From Epiperipatus broadwayi (Eukaryota; Onychophora; Udeonychophora; Euonychophora; Peripatidae), in NCBI GenBank assembly GCA_028023455.1, contig JAQFVV010000032.1, forward strand, positions 4,257,366 through 4,321,365: a DNA stretch of 64,000 nt, written 5' to 3'. Below are positions 54,479 through 64,000 of this stretch, piece by piece. Each line of letters opens with the position of its first letter. The first letter of the stretch is position 1. The notes under the pieces are model-generated. The model searched no databases, was not told the origin of the DNA, and saw only the letters and a program-made list of their open reading frames with translations. The translations under genes were made by a program, and so were the position numbers.

Positions 54479-55844
54479 CCTATGAAGGACTCTGTTGATT
54501 CATGAAATTTGATTTAATTGATTTATAGAAATTATGTTTGTTACATGTTGTGATTTTTATTTTTAAACACCTATGTACATGTTTTTTTTTTTTTATTATT
54601 ATTATTTCATTCCTATCACTTGGGAATGTAAAACCCCCCAATTCATCATTTTGGATAAGGTTACTTTAAGAAAGTGCAAGGAGAGCAGGGAGGGAAGGTT
54701 TAGTTGAGCTGAATATTTGTTTTTTAATAAAAAATTTAGGTCTATTCTCTTTTTATAGAATGTACATGACTGGAGGTAAAAATTTTACTTATATAATATT
54801 AATTTTCATATACACTTTAACAGAATAAAGTTATGTTATTCATTGTTTGTTTAACTAACAGTTATTATTTAGACCTTTTTCAATATGAATAGATTAACTC
54901 TCTGAGTGAATCTTTTTCCTGTCATGTTAAAAATTACATTTGAGCTAGTAAAGGAGGGGTCCTTCATATAATTCAACCTGCAACAACTGGAATCGAACTG
55001 TGATCAATATATATACATATCAAATGTAAATATAATTTTGTTAGCTAGATTCAAGTTCACTAAACAATCTTTTTTTTTATCACCTTGTATATAATGTCAT
55101 CAACATTGATATCTATCATTGTGACATGGGTTTGGTAACTGTAAATTATTACATTTATTGACATGATGGATGCTTATTGTAACATTTAAACCATATGTAT
55201 ATATTTGTTTTATTATTATTATTATCATCATCATCTATATTTGTTAATACTGTACAGTTTGAACTCTTAAATTTATTTAATTTTGTCCTTTTACTAAGTA
55301 AATGTTATAAAATCTGTTTAATTGATATAGATTCTTTGGTTTATTAAATCAATCATTGAATTCATCAATAAAGCCAATGCCTTATGTATATTCACACATA
55401 CATCACTTTTATAATTATATTAGAGACTGTAGATAAACGCATTTCACTGATCATGATTTTCCTGTAGTAGTATTGTTATAAGTTTGTATAGGTATATCCC
55501 TGTTAATAGAGTCAAAGGCAATTTTTCCCTGAGTTCGAATACTGCACCATAACAGAAACCAAAGGAGGGGGTGTGAGATGTGGCTGAACTGACCCAAATT
55601 GCATCTAGATTTAATAAATGAGGGTTGAGCCCATCTATTGAAGATGGGTACAATCATAGGTTGTGTGCTTCATGTTATTTCCAGCATCTTACCCTAAGAC
55701 CCCAGGTCTGACCATAATTAGACATGATCCTCTCTTCCAACAGCATTATCCAGGCCTTTACTTTTGGTGCCAAATATGTTGGGCATGAACATACACCTCA
55801 CCCATACTTTACTTTCAAGGCAGATCCAGCCATTGAACTGGAGT
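54479..55844. other. Unclassified DNA with a SINE-like patch
   Basis: Mostly AT-rich. At 55480-55830 the composition rises in GC, and GAGTTCGAATACTGC at about 55530 resembles a tRNA B box, as in tRNA-derived SINEs. I could not find a matching A box. Overlapping minus frames at 55444-55657 are not recognisable. Confidence 0.35.
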
Positions 55845-55845
55845 T

Positions 55846-55879
<34 letters not shown>

Positions 55880-55932
55880 GATATAGATTTAATAGTATAT
55901 ATATATATATATATATATATATACTATTAAAT
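55845..55932. repeat. (TA)n microsatellite with palindromic flanks
   Basis: Interrupted (TA)n tract. AGATTTAATAGTATATA at about 55884 and TATATACTATTAAATCT at 55917-55933 flank the longest run as a hairpin. Confidence 0.85.
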
Positions 55933-56227
55933 CTATGTAAAGCTATGAATGCACAATTAATAAACAGAGACTAAACTAGATAAATAACCAATTAATAAAA
56001 TAAATTAAAATACATAATTCAGGTGAAATAAAAAAAAATAGGCTAAAATATAGACAATTTATATATCAGAAGTAAAATTAATACAAAAGTTAAGGCTAGA
56101 TGTGAAATGGTTAGAGATATGAAAATATACGTTGCTCATTTATTTGTATTATTCTAAAAGGTTATCTAAATATTTGGTTGAATAATTCAATTCATCATAC
56201 TCTGAACTCAAAAAAAAATTTTCAAAT

Positions 56228-58240
56228 ATGGTATCAAAACATTTTGATGAAGGTAATAGTGATGTTGAGATGAGGGAGATTAATGTTAGTCATGAAGTCG
56301 GGTCTTCATTGAAGGTGATCACTTCCCACTAGTACATAGTGAGGATCAAGGGATTACTAAAGTTCAAGAAACTTATCAAGGAGACAGCTCATTTGAGTGG
56401 GATTCAAGTAGCACAAGCTACAGAAGGTCTGAAGAGTATAATGCAAATGCTCCAAGTGATAATGGCTAATATAAATAGTATAGAGGCAAAGATGGTAACA
56501 AAAGCTGATATGGATAATTTGGAAGCAACAATGGCAACAAAGGCTGATATGAATAGTATAAAAACAGAAGTGAAAGCTGAAATGAAAGGTATGGAAACAA
56601 GAATGAATAGCGAGATGGAAGGAAGTATAGCTTGTTTTAAAGAAGATTTTAATGGAGGTATGGATAGGATGGAGATATGAATGGAAAGCAACATTAAAAG
56701 CATTGAAACTAGACTATCTAGGGAGATGGAGCAGCTCTCTATAAACCTAAAGAATGTTCAAAAAGACAATGCATATATGAAGCAAGATATGATAGAGGTT
56801 CAAAAAGAAATGGAGGAAAAGGACACAAGACACCAACTAAGGTTCAAAGAGTATCAACATAGTATCACTAGTCAACTCAGTGCCAAATATATAGAAGTAT
56901 GCCAAAACTATGAAACTCTCAAGGGAGAGATATAAGAATACCAAGGAAAACATTGAAATGAAATTCAAAAGGAACTAAAGATTATTCACACTAGGCTAGA
57001 GCAAAGTTTTACTAGGCAAGATTTGGAAATAAAAGCACATGATAAAGCCATACAGACTTTAGACCTGACTATGGGGTGTTTAGAACACAAACTGACTTCA
57101 ATTGAGTCAGAAGTCATCATATGTAAAAACATTATTGAAAAGGTCATAAATAACCTGTGTGAAACCCAAGAGCAAATAGACCAAATAGATAAAACCATTA
57201 CACACTGATTTGCATCCATTGAGTCACAGATATGTCAGGATACATGGTTTGAAATGGGTTGAGAGACACAAAGTGTAGGGAAAGGATGCAATGACACATA
57301 AGAAGGAGATTGCCATAAAAGATCTCCATGGAATAAATGAGCCCTACTTCAAACCTACCTCTCCAAACCAAGTAACCCATTGGTGGAAGGACTACTCTTT
57401 CCAATTTGACTTTATAAGTAGTAACCCAGATATATGCCAAATTAACATTTCAATGATGACTCCATAGATGAACTCCTTGGAGTTAAAGAGGATGCCTGGT
57501 CAGATAACCAACATTGACACAATCAACCAGTTTGTGAAGCTCAAAAGTTTTTAAAGGATTAGCCAGTAAAGCTGCTGTAGAATACTTAATGAGCCTAAAC
57601 CTATATTTCACAGTAAATCAAAACCTGACAGAAAGAGAGAAAATAGTTATTGCATACAGTCATCTGCAGAGAAATGCAGTGATGTGGTGGGAGTCTTTGT
57701 TCCAGACCTCTTCCACTTTTGATGACTACCAAGCTTTACTAATAAAGAGCTTCTGGAATAGGAATAAACAAGAAGCATTACTTTATCAACTGTTCCAGGA
57801 AAAATACAAATAAATACCCAGAGAAACTGACCAAATTTGCCCATCACCAAGTTTCCAAATTGAGAACTTTGAATACTTATCATCTAAGTGAGAGTGAAAT
57901 CATACATGTTATTAGAAAGAACTTATCCCTTAAGGTAGAGGAGTCCCTTTTATGCATGAATGCAAAGAGCGTAGCACAGAATCTCTGAAAAGAGAAAGGA
58001 AGAATCCACTGTAAATGCTATATATTACAAAAAGAGGAATAATATAATGATCCCAGCCACTGGAAGAGGAAGTCACTGCAGCAAATTTCCTCATACACCT
58101 GGTCACCCAACTGGAATTGGACAAGAGACATCAAACCAAAATAAGCCCCTTTAGCAATCCAGAAAAATTTCACAAACCAGAGTGCAGCAATCATTCACCC
58201 AAAATTCAAAAGAAACATGTTTCTCACCTCAAGAGACTGG
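56228..58240 (+). pseudogene. Ty3/gypsy gag pseudogene with long coiled coil
   Basis: Begins at ATG 56228 (MVSKHFDEGN) with a stop after about 35 codons. The 56339-56680, 56681-56935 and 57023-57208 pieces are one long coiled coil with repeated TKADM and ETRM units separated by single stop codons. Capsid-like sequence follows at 57400-57815, including LNLYFTVNQNLTEREKIV, NAVMWWESL and SFWNRNKQEALLYQLF. These match the W..F...F...F block of Maggy-like gypsy gags. Long N-terminal coiled coils are known in some arthropod gypsy gags. A zinc knuckle is not visible in the decayed end. Confidence 0.8.
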
Positions 58241-58339
58241 AAGATCAAAGAGGACCACAGACCAAATTATAAACTGGGAAATCACTAAATTTAATGTTTT
58301 CATGGGAGAATAAGACACCCAACTTTTCTGTACAAAGCT

Positions 58340-58880
58340 GTCCCATGGTAGAAGTGTTGTTTGAGGATGTATCAATTAACATATTAGACTCTGGTAGGTA
58401 GAATTCAGTGGTTCAGACACATTCTATTATAAGATTCTGACAAACAATCCTAACATCAAAGCCCTATCACTGAAGTTGATTCAACTTTATCACTGAAGTT
58501 GATTCAACTTACCATGACTAATAACAGAAAGGCAAAACTGTTACAAAAGCAAGTCTGAGTTCAAATTAAGATTGGCCAAACAACATTCATGTTTTTTCTC
58601 ATATTGAATGGCTTGATACAAGAGGTCATCATAGAGGCAGACTTTTTCTACATGAACCATTATGTCATTGATTTCTCAGATAAAGTAGTCAGGATTAATG
58701 ATATCTTGGAAATGTCATTGTTTCCAAGATATGACCTACCCAATGTTGATTATAAAATTCCAGAGGCACTGATTGAGAATAAAATCACAGAATCCAATTT
58801 ACTTGGAAGGGATGATGAAATAATGTTACAATCTGTTATTAATGAATTGCCCTCATTTTCTCAGAAATACCAGGGATAAC
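58340..58880 (+). pseudogene. Ty3/gypsy protease and pre-RT region pseudogene
   Basis: VEVLFEDVSINILDSGR lies at 58348-58398. DSG is the aspartic-protease active-site triad, followed at once by a stop. The open piece 58589-58879 contains FFLILNGLIQEVIIEADFF, NHYVIDFSD and LPSFSQKYQG, which resemble the protease tail (the ILG.DFL block) and the linker before RT. Confidence 0.75.
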
Positions 58881-58959
58881 AGGGTTTCCAACATAAAATA
58901 AAACTGATTTATGACCAACCATTTCAATCCAAATCACAGCCTATTCCATAACAGTATTG

Positions 58960-59860
58960 CAGAGAGATGTCTAAACAGATTATTAAAATGATAGAGATGA
59001 CTAAACAGATTACTAAAATGCTAGATTGGGGGATTATTTCCAAATATTCTTCACCTTACTGTAATCCAATTGTAACTGTGAAGAAGAGATGGATTGATGA
59101 GATTTTGTTTGGTTGCTCAGCCACTGAACAAAATTGCAGTTCCTAATTGGAACACCCCACCACTCATCCATGAATTATTTGTAAGATTTGGAAATAAGAA
59201 AGTGTTTCCCCCTTTCGATCAGCTATTGGCAGATCAAGCTCCATCCAAATGATTGCCAATATACTGCCTTTATGATATGAGGGTTTTACATGTCAGTTCA
59301 ATAGGATGCCCTTTGTATTGATCAATAGTGGTGCTGGTCTAATAAGATTTTTGGACAAAACCCTATCTCCTGAAGTCAAACAGATTGCAAACTGTTATGT
59401 GGATGATGTAATATTAAAGAACATCTTCAACACCTAACCTTATTTTTTAGAAAGTGCTGTGAGAAGGGAATTAAAGATCAAATTTTAAGAAGAGCATGTT
59501 GGTGTGTAACAATATAGTCTTCATAGGTCATATCATTGGGTGCAGTGGGATAAGGCCTCACCTGATAAAATCAGTGCCATACAAAACTTTCCAAAATCAA
59601 CAAATAGAAAATAGATCCAGGTCATTTTTAGTGCTGTGCAACTTCTACAATCATTTCTACTAGTTCTCAGACCACATGGAAGTAGACTGAGGAAGACAAG
59701 GCATTTGAAGACCTCACAACAGGTTTCTTAGAGCAAATTGTGTTAGCTTTCACTAATTTTAATAATCTGCTTATTGTCCAGACAGACAGTAATGGTTTTG
59801 GATTGGGGTAATGCTATCCCAAATACAGAAGGATGGCCAACATGGAATCCTTTATTTTAT
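58960..59860 (+). pseudogene. Ty3/gypsy reverse transcriptase and partial RNase H pseudogene
   Basis: MLDWGIISKYSSPYCNPIV is the conserved entry to gypsy RT (usual form GVI..S.SPYASPIV). After losses, FNRMPFVLINSGAGLIRFLD matches the RMPFGL.NAPATFQR block. NCYVDDVI has the YVDD catalytic box at 59396-59407. AFEDLTTGFLEQIVLAF and LIVQTDSNGFGLG give the start of RNase H with its first catalytic Asp, followed by a stop. The region between 59090 and 59280 is frameshifted. Thumb and most of RNase H are lost. Confidence 0.85.
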
Positions 59861-60055
59861 CAGCCATTTTACAAAATTTGAAATATCAATCTTTTTTAAT
59901 GCATCATTATTGTATATTCTCATATTCCTTCTTTTCTTCATAAATTTTCTAGTCTGAGTAGAAATTTTATTGGTCAATTGCTGCTTTTTTCTACCAGCTA
60001 TCTTTGTTGCAATTTTTAAAAGTGTATCGGATATTTTCCTATTAAGGTCATTCAA
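59852..60055 (-). pseudogene. LINE linker block, second copy
   Basis: Reads MNDLNRKISDTLLKIATKIA and RKFMKKRRNMR, homologous to 13762-13977. Its last codons come from the shared junction sequence with the gypsy element. Confidence 0.75.
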
Positions 60056-61015
60056 ATCTGAATCATGTTCAAAATCTACTAATACTTGAAACCCATTTGT
60101 AAGTTCTAATTTAAATTCATTAGAATGTTTCTGAAGATTAGGAATATCAACTGTAAATATTGTTTTTCTTAATTTTTATCTCTCTAGTTTTGCATTAACA
60201 TGTATCTTACACTTCCTGTGTTAAATTTAATAAGAACATTACAATCTTAAAATATGTATTTTCTGTTAGTCAAAATATAATCTAATTCTGCTGTACCTTC
60301 ATTTGAATGCTTGTATGTCCATTTCCTTTTAACATTTTTCTTAAAAAAAAAAAAGAATTCATAATACAGTTTTTTTTTTCTGCAAATTCCACAAGTCTAT
60401 GTCCTCTCTCATTTCTATTACCATAACCAAAATTACCTACAGCATTTTTGTCTTTCATTTGTTTACCAATTCTAGCATTAAAGTCTCCTATTACAATTTT
60501 AAAATGTTGTTTACTCTGATCAAAAGCCTTTTGTACATCCATATAAAAATCTTCTACTACTTCATCATTATGAGAACTTGTTTGGGAATAAACCTGAATT
60601 ATCTGCATTTGGTATCTGCTCTTAAGTTGTAAACTAATCTTGCCACTCTGTTCAATACACCATCAATCTCCACAATGTTATTTTTCATGTTTTATTTATA
60701 AAGAATTCTACTCCACTTGTATTTCCAATATTTGCACCTTTGTCGTAGGGTATATGTCCACTTTTTAAATCAATTGTTTCTTCACCTTTTTTTCTGACTT
60801 CGTGAGGTCCAATAATGTCCCATTTAATATAAGACAGTTCTTCTAACAACTTGCAATCTTCCTTCACTTGAAAGTGATCTGCAGTTGTAAGTACCTAAAT
60901 AAAAAGTCATCATCAAATGGCAGCCTGAGTTCGCAATCGGGATATTCTTAGCACCCTCTGCCTTCAGCCACCAACCACTGCCTTGGTTGGTGACTTTACA
61001 GCCTTCTGAGAATAA
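59863..61015 (-). mobile_element. Second RTE-like LINE copy, 3' truncated
   Basis: It is homologous to 13788-14960 along its whole length. It carries the 5' region (GCCTTGGTTGGTGACTTTAC type), the endonuclease and the linker, but stops where the RT should begin, at the joint with the gypsy element. Loss of the LINE 3' end is the reverse of the common 5' truncation, so a later rearrangement or insertion removed it. Confidence 0.85.
60282..60890 (-). pseudogene. LINE EEP endonuclease pseudogene, second copy
   Basis: 60685-60867 has LEELSYIKWDIIGPHEVRKK (catalytic Glu block) and then LKSGHIPYDKG. 60282-60608 has MQIIQVYSQTSSHN, FYMDVQKAFDQSKQHFK, IGDFNARIG (the GDFN block, intact) and NERGHRLVEFAEKK. 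It is better preserved than the copy at 14.1-14.8 kb. A frame break separates the two pieces. Confidence 0.85.
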
Positions 61016-62160
61016 GGGTCATGATTTATTTTTGTCTGTCATAATTGTATATATTAGAAAAAAATATTCTTAAACTCAGAAATAAAAAGCCAATAAACTC
61101 ACAAAGGCTGGCTAATGCATGTTGGTGAACAGCCCATCCATGTTCTTATACTATATAGTAATAACAGCTGCAATGACAAGAACGTATGGTGTGAACATTA
61201 GGAATTTGCCCTGCTTGGTTCCTTTAAGACCTCCAAGAGGAATCAAAGGGTCTCCTTTCAGTTAATAGCAAACTCTTTCTGCAGCCTTATTTTATGTTGA
61301 TAATTTTAAATTAAATTTTTCTCGAAGCATCTGTTACCAAGTTTAACTTATACATAATTTCAGCTTAGATTATCCCATGATATCTCTTTGGCACATCAAA
61401 TGATAATAAAATACAAATGTAGGGCACCATGAACATTTTATCTTTAAATGATATTCAATCATTCCTTTTGCCGATATTACAATCCACGATAAATTTGATA
61501 GTTGTGTAGCCTCAGGCAGTTTAAGCATAGCATTTATTGATATCCATTATCTTTTAATCATAAAGATATCAAGTGAGAGGAAATTTTGTGTTCCTTCCCT
61601 CCTAAGTAATTTTTCTACTCACAATACATATTTCCTTGATATAAGTCTAGAATCTATTTATAAAAGTAAGGTAAGATAAAACTCACATTTTTAAACAAAA
61701 GAAAGTATGTTTTAACCTTGCTGAATCTGTTACTGTAGCTACGGTAACAAAATGCAGGTTTTTGGTTTTTCTTTTATTTAAACACTAGCTTGTAAGTTTT
61801 TCTTTTATTTAAACACTAGCTTGTAATCATGTGATTATCTTTTTTTTTTCTAATTTTAATAAGATATTGTTATCATTTTGATATAACTTAATAATTATTT
61901 CATTTCACTCGATATTTATTCCAAATTAATAAACATATTTGTTTAACATAAGGCCTTTAATTGTTTTCTTTATTAAGTTACTCATAATCTATAAAGGGGG
62001 AACTACATATGGTAACATGTGTACATCATATATATATATATATATATATGTATAAACACATGAATGCAATCAATCCTGTCAATTTTATTTTCACACTAGG
62101 CCTGAATCAGTTGATTTTCATTAATTACTGTTCTAAGTTAAGTACTTTCTAATTAATCAA
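61016..62160. other. Unclassified DNA
   Basis: A less AT-rich patch at about 61090-61300 (for example GCCCTGCTTGGTTCCTTTAA) with no recognisable frame. TTTTTCTTTTATTTAAACAC with TAGCTTGTAA following occurs twice in tandem near 61765-61826. Small (TA)n at about 62030-62049. Confidence 0.4.
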
Positions 62161-62189
62161 TTATAAATGGACAGCTACACACATTAATA

Positions 62190-62210
62190 CACATGCACAC
62201 ACACACACAT

Positions 62211-62260
<50 letters not shown>
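62190..62260. repeat. Compound (AC)n(TA)n microsatellite
   Basis: An AC tract with one interruption passes directly into about 18 TA units. Frames through it are artefacts. Confidence 0.95.
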
Positions 62261-62263
<3 letters not shown>

Positions 62264-64000
62264 TATCTTAGGGTTTATACAATTTATGTTCCTTATATTT
62301 GATGACCAAATTATGTTCAATTTTCTAATTTCCTCATTCATATGACCGGTAATTTTATTGAGTGCAATTATTTTTTCTGGTCACACAACCTGCTTAATGT
62401 AAATAAACTTGAATAATAGTTGAGGACTGAACCAGATTTTAATTTATTTAAAAGTATCAGAATTCTATACAAGAATCCACTGATCTACTCACCTTATCTT
62501 TATTAGTTACTATTATAAAATTATTTGTTACATCTGGAGGATTGTATTTTCTAATACAGTATCAGCAATTTATTTGGTAAAATAATAATTGTTGAATATA
62601 AATAATTTTATCTGATTAATAACAAATGTAAATAGATAACAATACAAGTTATATTCCTATGATTCATTAAATTATAATTATGATTATTTTAAAAACTAAA
62701 TAGAGAATAACAATATAAAACAAATAAATTTAAATGGCTATTAAACGCACTGTTTTTAAGATTCTGATTCTTTTTTATAGTCTGATGCAACACAGCATTT
62801 GATCGCATTATAGATTAAGAAAGTGATCACTTTTAAGTTACAAAATAAAAATCTCTTACTGGTAAGTTGAATTTTTCAATTTTTAACACTGTAGATTACC
62901 ATACATAGTCTTTTGTACTGTAGATTACTATGCATAGTCTTTTGTTCTCCTGAGAAAGATCTGTTATACTCTTATCACAGCTTGTAGGTAGTTTAGGGTT
63001 CAAAGATTTTGGTAGGCTATGGCTTCACTCTTGGCCTTCTAAAACTTCAGGAAGGAAGAAACATTGGCAAATGAACTTTCTCTACTCATACATATGATGA
63101 TTCAATACACTGGTGAGAATAGCTAGGTGCAATTTTTAGGACCTCATAGAAAAATCCAAATTTTATAGTAAAATGTTTTCTTTAGAAGACAAAGATCTAA
63201 GACTCCTGATACATGATATATTTTCTCTTTATACCCCTCTCTGATTTTAGTAAGCCACCCACATCATGTTGACACCTTTTAACTTTAACAAAATTTAAAG
63301 TAATTTTGTCCACAAAGTCATCTTTTTTCCCCCTATAGTGACCATCTTTGATGATAGTGAGGGAATGCTGTGACTTTAACTTTCAAGTGTTGCTAATTGA
63401 TTTTGGGATAAGAATTTACTTTCTTATCTTACCAAAAATCAAGGTAACATTTTGTTATTCTCTTTATATCTTCTTTTTATTCTCTTTAACTTGAAAAATA
63501 TATTACCTACATCGTCTAAAAATAAAATACAATCAGATATTTATAAAAAAAATATTATTTTCTTTTCAGGAATCTGGTAATTTAAAATTCTAAATTGCCA
63601 ATGCAACTTGTACCAAAACAAATACAGTACAATATATATATATTAAAGCAATATTTATATATGCTTCATGTCTGTAATTTAAAAAATTCAGAGGTTTAAA
63701 AATAAATGTTTTGAACAATTTTAATTATATATATAATTTATATGCACAGATAAATGTACATCGTATAACTAATGGTAATTTTATTTTAGAAATATGCTGA
63801 AACAAAATGCGTTTTTTTAAATTAACAATAACAAAGTGAAAATGAAATTCTTAGTCAAGATAATTAAAATGCTTGTAAACAGATTAATTAAGTAAGGTGA
63901 AAAATATCTGACATAATTTAGGTTGTTAAAATTTGTAAATAGTATAATTGGGCAAATCAAACTGTGGGCCCAAAAGGTCAGACATTATCTACAACCAGTA
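62261..64000. other. AT-rich DNA, no feature seen
   Basis: No recognisable element or gene. CTGTAGATTACYATRCATAG with TCTTTTG following occurs twice in tandem near 62891-62944. The remainder is AT-rich with a few mixed-composition patches (62980-63400). Confidence 0.45.

Larger units (their letters stand above)
56228..59862 (+). mobile_element. Ty3/gypsy retrotransposon, decayed, 3' truncated
   Basis: Gag, protease, RT and the start of RNase H follow in that order on the plus strand, the Ty3/gypsy arrangement. Integrase and both LTRs are missing. It breaks off inside RNase H at a junction with a minus-strand LINE. Stops and frameshifts are frequent from gag to RNase H. No LTR was seen before 56228. 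Confidence 0.85.

Noticed and set aside
56229-56241. TGGTATCAAAAC as an initiator-Met tRNA primer-binding site for the gypsy element
   Set aside because: It coincides with the gag start codon region (MVSK), no LTR precedes it, and the match to TGGTATCAGAGC is partial.

Overview
The window is AT-rich animal nuclear DNA with no intact host gene that I can recognise. Nearly everything identifiable is transposable-element debris: GTF2IRD2/ZBED-like hAT transposases, an RTE-like LINE with an APE-type (EEP) endonuclease, a Ty3/gypsy retroelement, Penelope-like elements (PLEs) with a GIY-YIG domain, a tRNA-derived retrosequence, several TIR or fold-back elements, and long (TA)n, (TAA)n and (AC)n microsatellites. 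This mix, together with spliceosomal-type signals and a TATA box plus TCAGT initiator, points to an invertebrate metazoan. Arthropod, mollusc and cnidarian genomes can all carry this repertoire, so I do not name a species.

Layout. 1-3.7 kb: AT-rich DNA and a decayed hAT element (1190-3659). 3.7-10.8 kb: mostly featureless, with a fold-back repeat at 4524-4697 and a dispersed repeat near 6.9-7.2 kb. 10.8-12.1 kb: a long-TIR element carrying a nested tRNA-like retrosequence with a 14-bp target duplication, then a short palindrome and a (TA)n tract. 12.1-15.0 kb: an RTE-like LINE on the minus strand. 15.1-16.2 kb: a 1.1-kb inverted repeat. 16.25-19.2 kb: a possible LTR start and unclassified DNA.

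19.2-23.1 kb is the most unusual part. A near-perfect 1,056-bp palindrome carries two convergent copies of a complete TATA/initiator promoter. A third copy of the arm forms one end of a candidate 2.1-kb minus-strand LTR that is followed by a primer-binding-site-like sequence. 23.3-24.4 kb is a TIR element with a TA target site. 25-33.5 kb holds PLE fragments, including a head-to-head inverted pair. 30.7-53.6 kb is peppered with one dispersed repeat family (family A here), several copies of which are fold-back pairs. 35.9-36.6 kb is a local satellite. 38,553-38,980 is a short non-autonomous hAT with a perfect 8-bp target duplication. 41.96-43.34 kb is a TIR element whose right end is itself a hairpin.

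43.7-48.3 kb is a second GTF2IRD2-like hAT element into which a 1.78-kb poly(A) retroposon has inserted, leaving a 17-bp target duplication. That retroposon contains three tandem modules that look like small exons with splice sites and encode a related Cys-Cys peptide. 48.9-53.2 kb is AT-rich and in places purine-rich on the plus strand, and is unidentified. 54.3-54.5 kb has a short open frame that might be an exon or chance. 56.2-59.86 kb is a decayed Ty3/gypsy element joined at a shared short sequence to a 3'-truncated RTE-like LINE (59.86-61.0 kb). The rest to 64 kb is AT-rich with a compound microsatellite.

No genes here form a working pathway. All recognisable coding frames carry stops or frameshifts. 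The biology visible is nested and inverted element insertion.
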